In this document: positions 63,040-64,000 of the stretch, piece by piece
Layout of the letters: every line of letters starts with the position of its first letter
How positions within the stretch are numbered: the stretch's first letter is position 1
Origin: UBA7330 sp965243485
GTDB lineage: Bacteria; Bacteroidota; Bacteroidia; Cytophagales; Cyclobacteriaceae
Length of the DNA: 64,000 bases
Assembly (NCBI GenBank): GCA_965243485.1
Contig: CBDEVP010000001.1
Coordinates: 3,410,001 to 3,474,000, forward strand
Reading direction: 5' to 3'
Translations under genes and position numbers: made by a program
Notes under the pieces: generated by a model
Told to the model about the DNA's origin: nothing
Database searches by the model: none
What the model saw: only the letters and a program-made list of their open reading frames with translations

Positions 63040-64000
63040 TCAAAAAGTCGGTTCAAAGTTGATCTTTCGCACATTCCCGTCCTCATCAACCACATATCCC
63101 GTAGGCCCACCATCTTCCCATTCCAGACCTGGTAATAATTCCAACAGAACTTCCCGGTGTTCATTGATGACACTATCATTTTCTTCTTTGTAAGCTAAGT
63201 TGTCCCATTCATTGGGGTCTGTCTCGTGATCATAAAGCTCTTCCAGGTTAATTTCCGGATAATAGATGTACCGGTACCTCGTACTTCTCACAGCGTGACC
63301 TACTATAGGCTGAGCTTTGGACCAGGAGAATTTATAGCTTGTGACAACCGGAGAGGTTTTAGCTTCAGGATCGTTTAATTGAGGAACCAGACTACGGCCA
63401 TCCAGATGAGTGGGCTGGTCAAATCCCGCCAGATCAACCAGGGTGGGATAGAGGTCCATCAGACTCACCGGCTGATCGCTCCTTGTGCCAGCTTTTGTCA
63501 TCCCGGGAGCGGAGATGATCAACGGTACCCTGGTCGACTCTTCCCACAAGGTAAATTTTTCAATGTTTTCCTTTTCTCCCATGTGCATGCCGTGGTCTGA
63601 CCATAGCACCACGATCGTATTGTCAGCATATTCTGAGTTTTCAAAAGCATCCAATAATCGTCCAATCATGGCATCGGAAAAAGTAATAGAAGCAGCATAG
63701 GATTGTACCACCTTTTTCCACTGGTCGTTGTCGACTACCCATTTCTGTAGATACCTTCTTCCGTGGTCAAATGCATCTTCAAGATCATCTTCCTTTACTT
63801 CTGGCAATTTGATATCTTCCAGTTGGTACATGTCAAAATATTTCTGGGGGACTTCCCAGGGATCATGCGGTTTCCATACTCCGGCTGCAAGGAAGAAAGG
63901 TTTGTCGTGCTTTTGGCTAAGTTGATATTTCGCCCAATCCATCACATGATAGTCTGCCATCTTTTCATCCGGAACAGGTATTGGCCCCCAGGTCCACCAG
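63040..64000 (-). CDS. Sulfatase, iduronate-2-sulfatase-like, C-terminal part (cut by window edge)
   Basis: The frame is open to the right edge, giving about 320 residues of a longer protein. Readable sequence begins WWTWGPIPVPDEKMADYHVM. The segments AAGVWKPHDPWEVPQKYF, VVLWSDHGMHMGEKENIEKF, TLWEESTRVPLIISAPG and the C-terminal ELYDHETDPNEWDNLA are typical of S1_7 iduronate-2-sulfatase-like enzymes. The formylglycine site is in the missing N-terminal part. It is presumably exported. Together with the N-sulfatase at 39.8 kb it suggests use of sulfated glycans. It is the only gene in the window after the REP pair. Confidence 0.85.
   Translation of the reverse strand, partial: WWTWGPIPVPDEKMADYHVMDWAKYQLSQKHDKPFFLAAGVWKPHDPWEVPQKYFDMYQLEDIKLPEVKEDDLEDAFDHGRRYLQKWVVDNDQWKKVVQSYAASITFSDAMIGRLLDAFENSEYADNTIVVLWSDHGMHMGEKENIEKFTLWEESTRVPLIISAPGMTKAGTRSDQPVSLMDLYPTLVDLAGFDQPTHLDGRSLVPQLNDPEAKTSPVVTSYKFSWSKAQPIVGHAVRSTRYRYIYYPEINLEELYDHETDPNEWDNLAYKEENDSVINEHREVLLELLPGLEWEDGGPTGYVVDEDGNVRKINFEPTF

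Overview
The window looks like a chromosomal segment of a Bacteroidota bacterium, most probably a Cytophagales-type environmental or marine lineage. The evidence is a type IX secretion sorting tail on a giant surface protein, a TonB-dependent receptor paired with a DUF4249 lipoprotein, TAnnTTTG-type -7 promoter elements, mostly weak ribosome binding sites, many secreted lipoproteins and sulfatases, and genes for monocyclic carotenoids. No tRNA, rRNA, CRISPR array, prophage or replication origin was recognised.

Left part (1-13.7 kb). A minus-strand run holds a DUF4159 protein cut by the window edge, a beta-phosphoglucomutase-like HAD enzyme, a PafA-type alkaline phosphatase and a GH63 glucosidase. 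Next comes a tightly coupled acid-sugar catabolic operon, read from 12423 leftwards: CBM-like lipoprotein, tartrate/D-malate-type dehydrogenase, cyclase-family hydrolase, DUF1537 four-carbon acid sugar kinase, MFS transporter and Gfo/Idh/MocA oxidoreductase, then a secreted protein of unknown role. A divergent LacI regulator (12635) faces it, and a perfect 12-bp operator-like palindrome lies between them.

Housekeeping block (13.7-21.7 kb, plus strand): guaA, an LpoA-like TPR plus periplasmic-binding protein, hemL, proA and proB, then an Asp-box lipoprotein. From 21.7 to 23.7 kb lies a decayed, mobile-element-rich patch: a REP-associated tyrosine transposase (RAYT) flanked on both sides by inverted REP pairs, a broken YdeI-family gene and a tiny lipoprotein. 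A TPR-LuxR regulator, an amidohydrolase, a cytochrome-c lipoprotein with a PVC-type dehydrogenase domain, a stranded 3' remnant of cydB and a T9SS surface protein follow.

Middle (33.4-41.4 kb): a carotenoid tailoring cluster (crtA, crtD-like, cruF-like, crtY) that lacks the early crtE/crtB genes, the agmatine-to-putrescine pair aguA/aguB, two copies of a 58-bp direct repeat, and a heparan N-sulfatase-like sulfatase.

Signalling island (41.5-53.3 kb): a sigma-54 activator with PAS/GAF sensors, a small STAS-like protein, a sensorless histidine kinase, a kinase with a probable haem-less globin-like sensor, an Rcp1-type response regulator, a 1373-residue receiver/multi-PAS/GAF NarL-class kinase and its overlapping LuxR-type response regulator. 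These lie in one direction with short gaps or overlaps and probably form one or two phosphorelays.

Right part (53.4-64 kb): an SRPBCC membrane protein, a two-gene mutasome-like unit (catalytically intact DinB plus a short DnaE), an MntA/HepT toxin-antitoxin pair whose HepT gene is cut by one nonsense codon, a TonB receptor/DUF4249 pair, another REP pair, and an iduronate-2-sulfatase-like gene running off the right edge.
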